64,000 bases of DNA from an uncultured Granulosicoccaceae bacterium (GTDB lineage Bacteria; Pseudomonadota; Gammaproteobacteria; Granulosicoccales; Granulosicoccaceae): the NCBI GenBank assembly GCA_937981955.1, contig CALJNA010000048.1:1-64000 (forward strand), written 5' to 3'. Of this stretch, positions 63,273 to 64,000 are shown piece after piece; within the stretch, counting starts at the first letter, position 1; each line of letters starts with the position of its first letter. The notes under the pieces were generated by a model, which saw only the letters and a program-made list of their open reading frames with translations, was not told where the DNA came from and searched no databases. A program made the position numbers and the translations under genes.

Positions 63273-64000
63273 TTAGTTTGCGTTCGTTCTCAAACTGACG
63301 CTTTGGTATTCACCAGCATTTCCGTTGGCATCAATGGCACGCACGTTATAAGTGTATTCAGTACCGGCACGCAGGCCATCGTCGAAGTAACTTAGACCAT
63401 CAAGCGAAGCTACAAGATCACCGTTACGACGAACCTCATAACCGGTAACAACAGAATCGTTTGAAACGGCAGCTTGCCAGAAAATCTCAACGGCAGAGCT
63501 TGAATAAACCTGGCCGCTTAAATCAGCAACGGTGGATGGTCCGTTCGCGCTGTCTCCTCCAACCATTGTGATCGATATACTTGCAACCGGGTTATTCCAT
63601 CGGTGAATCGCTGCATTGATGTCACTGTGACCACCGTTTGGATCCAGATCACCCAACACGCCGCGATGAACTGTAATAAAGCCTTCAGCATTACCCGGTA
63701 CTCCGGTACCGCCAGTACCGGTTCCTGATGCAACAACCGGTGGTGGTGCAGGGAAGCCAGCTTCACCAGGCGCACCGCTGCCCACTAGCTCATCATTGGC
63801 CTCAGTACCTGCATCATAGCCCCGTGCATAGTAGCGTGCGGTTGTTCCCATGCTATCGGGCAGACTAACGGAATTCAGTCCCAGGAAGCCATCGTTGGTT
63901 GGCAGTAACATGCTCGCTAGAGATAAAACGGTATTGGTGTCACTACTATTCACAGTGACAGTTGTAGTGGCACCGGGTGCGAGTAAGCCATCGCTGGTGC
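63273..64000 (-). CDS. Spondin-domain / fibronectin type III surface protein, 5' end outside window
   Basis: The frame is open to the right edge, so about 242 C-terminal residues are visible. The first part reads TSDGLLAPGATTTVTVN, SLASMLLPTNDGFLGLNSV and YYARGYDAGTEANDELVG, which is the spondin_N pattern. After about residue 160 a fibronectin type III domain begins, with PSTVADLSGQVYSSSAVEIF, YEVRRNGDLVA and AGTEYTYNVRAIDANGNAG. It is likely an exported or surface protein, but its signal peptide is outside the window. The gap between it and speD (160 bases) holds only the weak hairpin. Confidence 0.82.
   Translation of the reverse strand, partial: TSDGLLAPGATTTVTVNSSDTNTVLSLASMLLPTNDGFLGLNSVSLPDSMGTTARYYARGYDAGTEANDELVGSGAPGEAGFPAPPPVVASGTGTGGTGVPGNAEGFITVHRGVLGDLDPNGGHSDINAAIHRWNNPVASISITMVGGDSANGPSTVADLSGQVYSSSAVEIFWQAAVSNDSVVTGYEVRRNGDLVASLDGLSYFDDGLRAGTEYTYNVRAIDANGNAGEYQSVSLRTNAN

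Noticed and set aside
1-64000. tRNA, rRNA, prophage, IS element or plasmid origin
   Set aside because: The longer gaps were read for cloverleaf or transposase patterns and none was convincing.

Overview
The window looks like chromosome of a free-living, probably marine gammaproteobacterium of moderate GC content. Three things point that way. The block LysM protein / def / fmt / rsmB / trkA / trkH matches the order known from Pseudomonas and relatives. The rhlB <> trxA > rho arrangement is the one known from E. coli. Gram-negative envelope genes are also present (lpxL-type acyltransferase, waaA, kdkA, a TolC-type channel). A DmdA-type dimethylsulfoniopropionate (DMSP) demethylase and a dimethylglycine-dehydrogenase-like enzyme suggest a marine, osmolyte-using lifestyle. 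I cannot name a genus from sequence alone. I saw no rRNA, tRNA, CRISPR array, prophage or insertion sequence.

Region 1 (1-12963) is housekeeping. A LysM lipoprotein (cut by the left edge) is divergent from def-fmt-rsmB, a DUF4390 gene, an NtrY-type kinase, an NtrX-type regulator with a decayed AAA+ domain, and trkA-trkH. A methyltransferase, a TPR protein and an LpxL-like acyltransferase follow. Region 2 (13053-20685) holds a DUF222/HNH endonuclease gene with a 15-bp tandem repeat, an orphan Fe3+-type ABC ATPase, a zinc-finger protein with Kdo kinase, a hybrid kinase with a FixJ-type regulator, and csrA. Region 3 (21044-28645) holds pcm-like/tolC/waaA on the minus strand, cspA, rhlB, trxA, a structured leader, and rho.

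Region 4 (28687-38301) holds a photolyase-family gene, purD, a CitE-type lyase with an MFS exporter, an SDR, a second LysM protein, a glutamine amidotransferase, a histidinol-dehydrogenase-like paralogue with changed zinc ligands, and soxY-soxZ with no other sox genes. Region 5 (38298-51897) holds cysG-psuG-psuK divergent from a one-carbon/DMSP block: dmdA, a FadN-type dehydrogenase-hydratase fusion, a DmdB-like acyl-CoA ligase and a convergent DMGDH-like gene. A deaminase, a two-domain redoxin and a small-molecule-kinase-like gene follow.

Region 6 (51886-64000) is the most accessory part. It has an exported subtilisin fused to a C-terminal HExxH domain, a giant WbsX-GT4-GT2 glycosyltransferase, two GT2 enzymes, and a polyamine block: an AdoMet decarboxylase, a GNAT protein, a lipoprotein with its own terminator, and a membrane-anchored spermidine-synthase-like protein. 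A spondin/fibronectin-III surface protein is cut by the right edge. The strongest leads for something new are the double-protease fusion, the polyamine block, the DMSP block and the NtrX-like protein.
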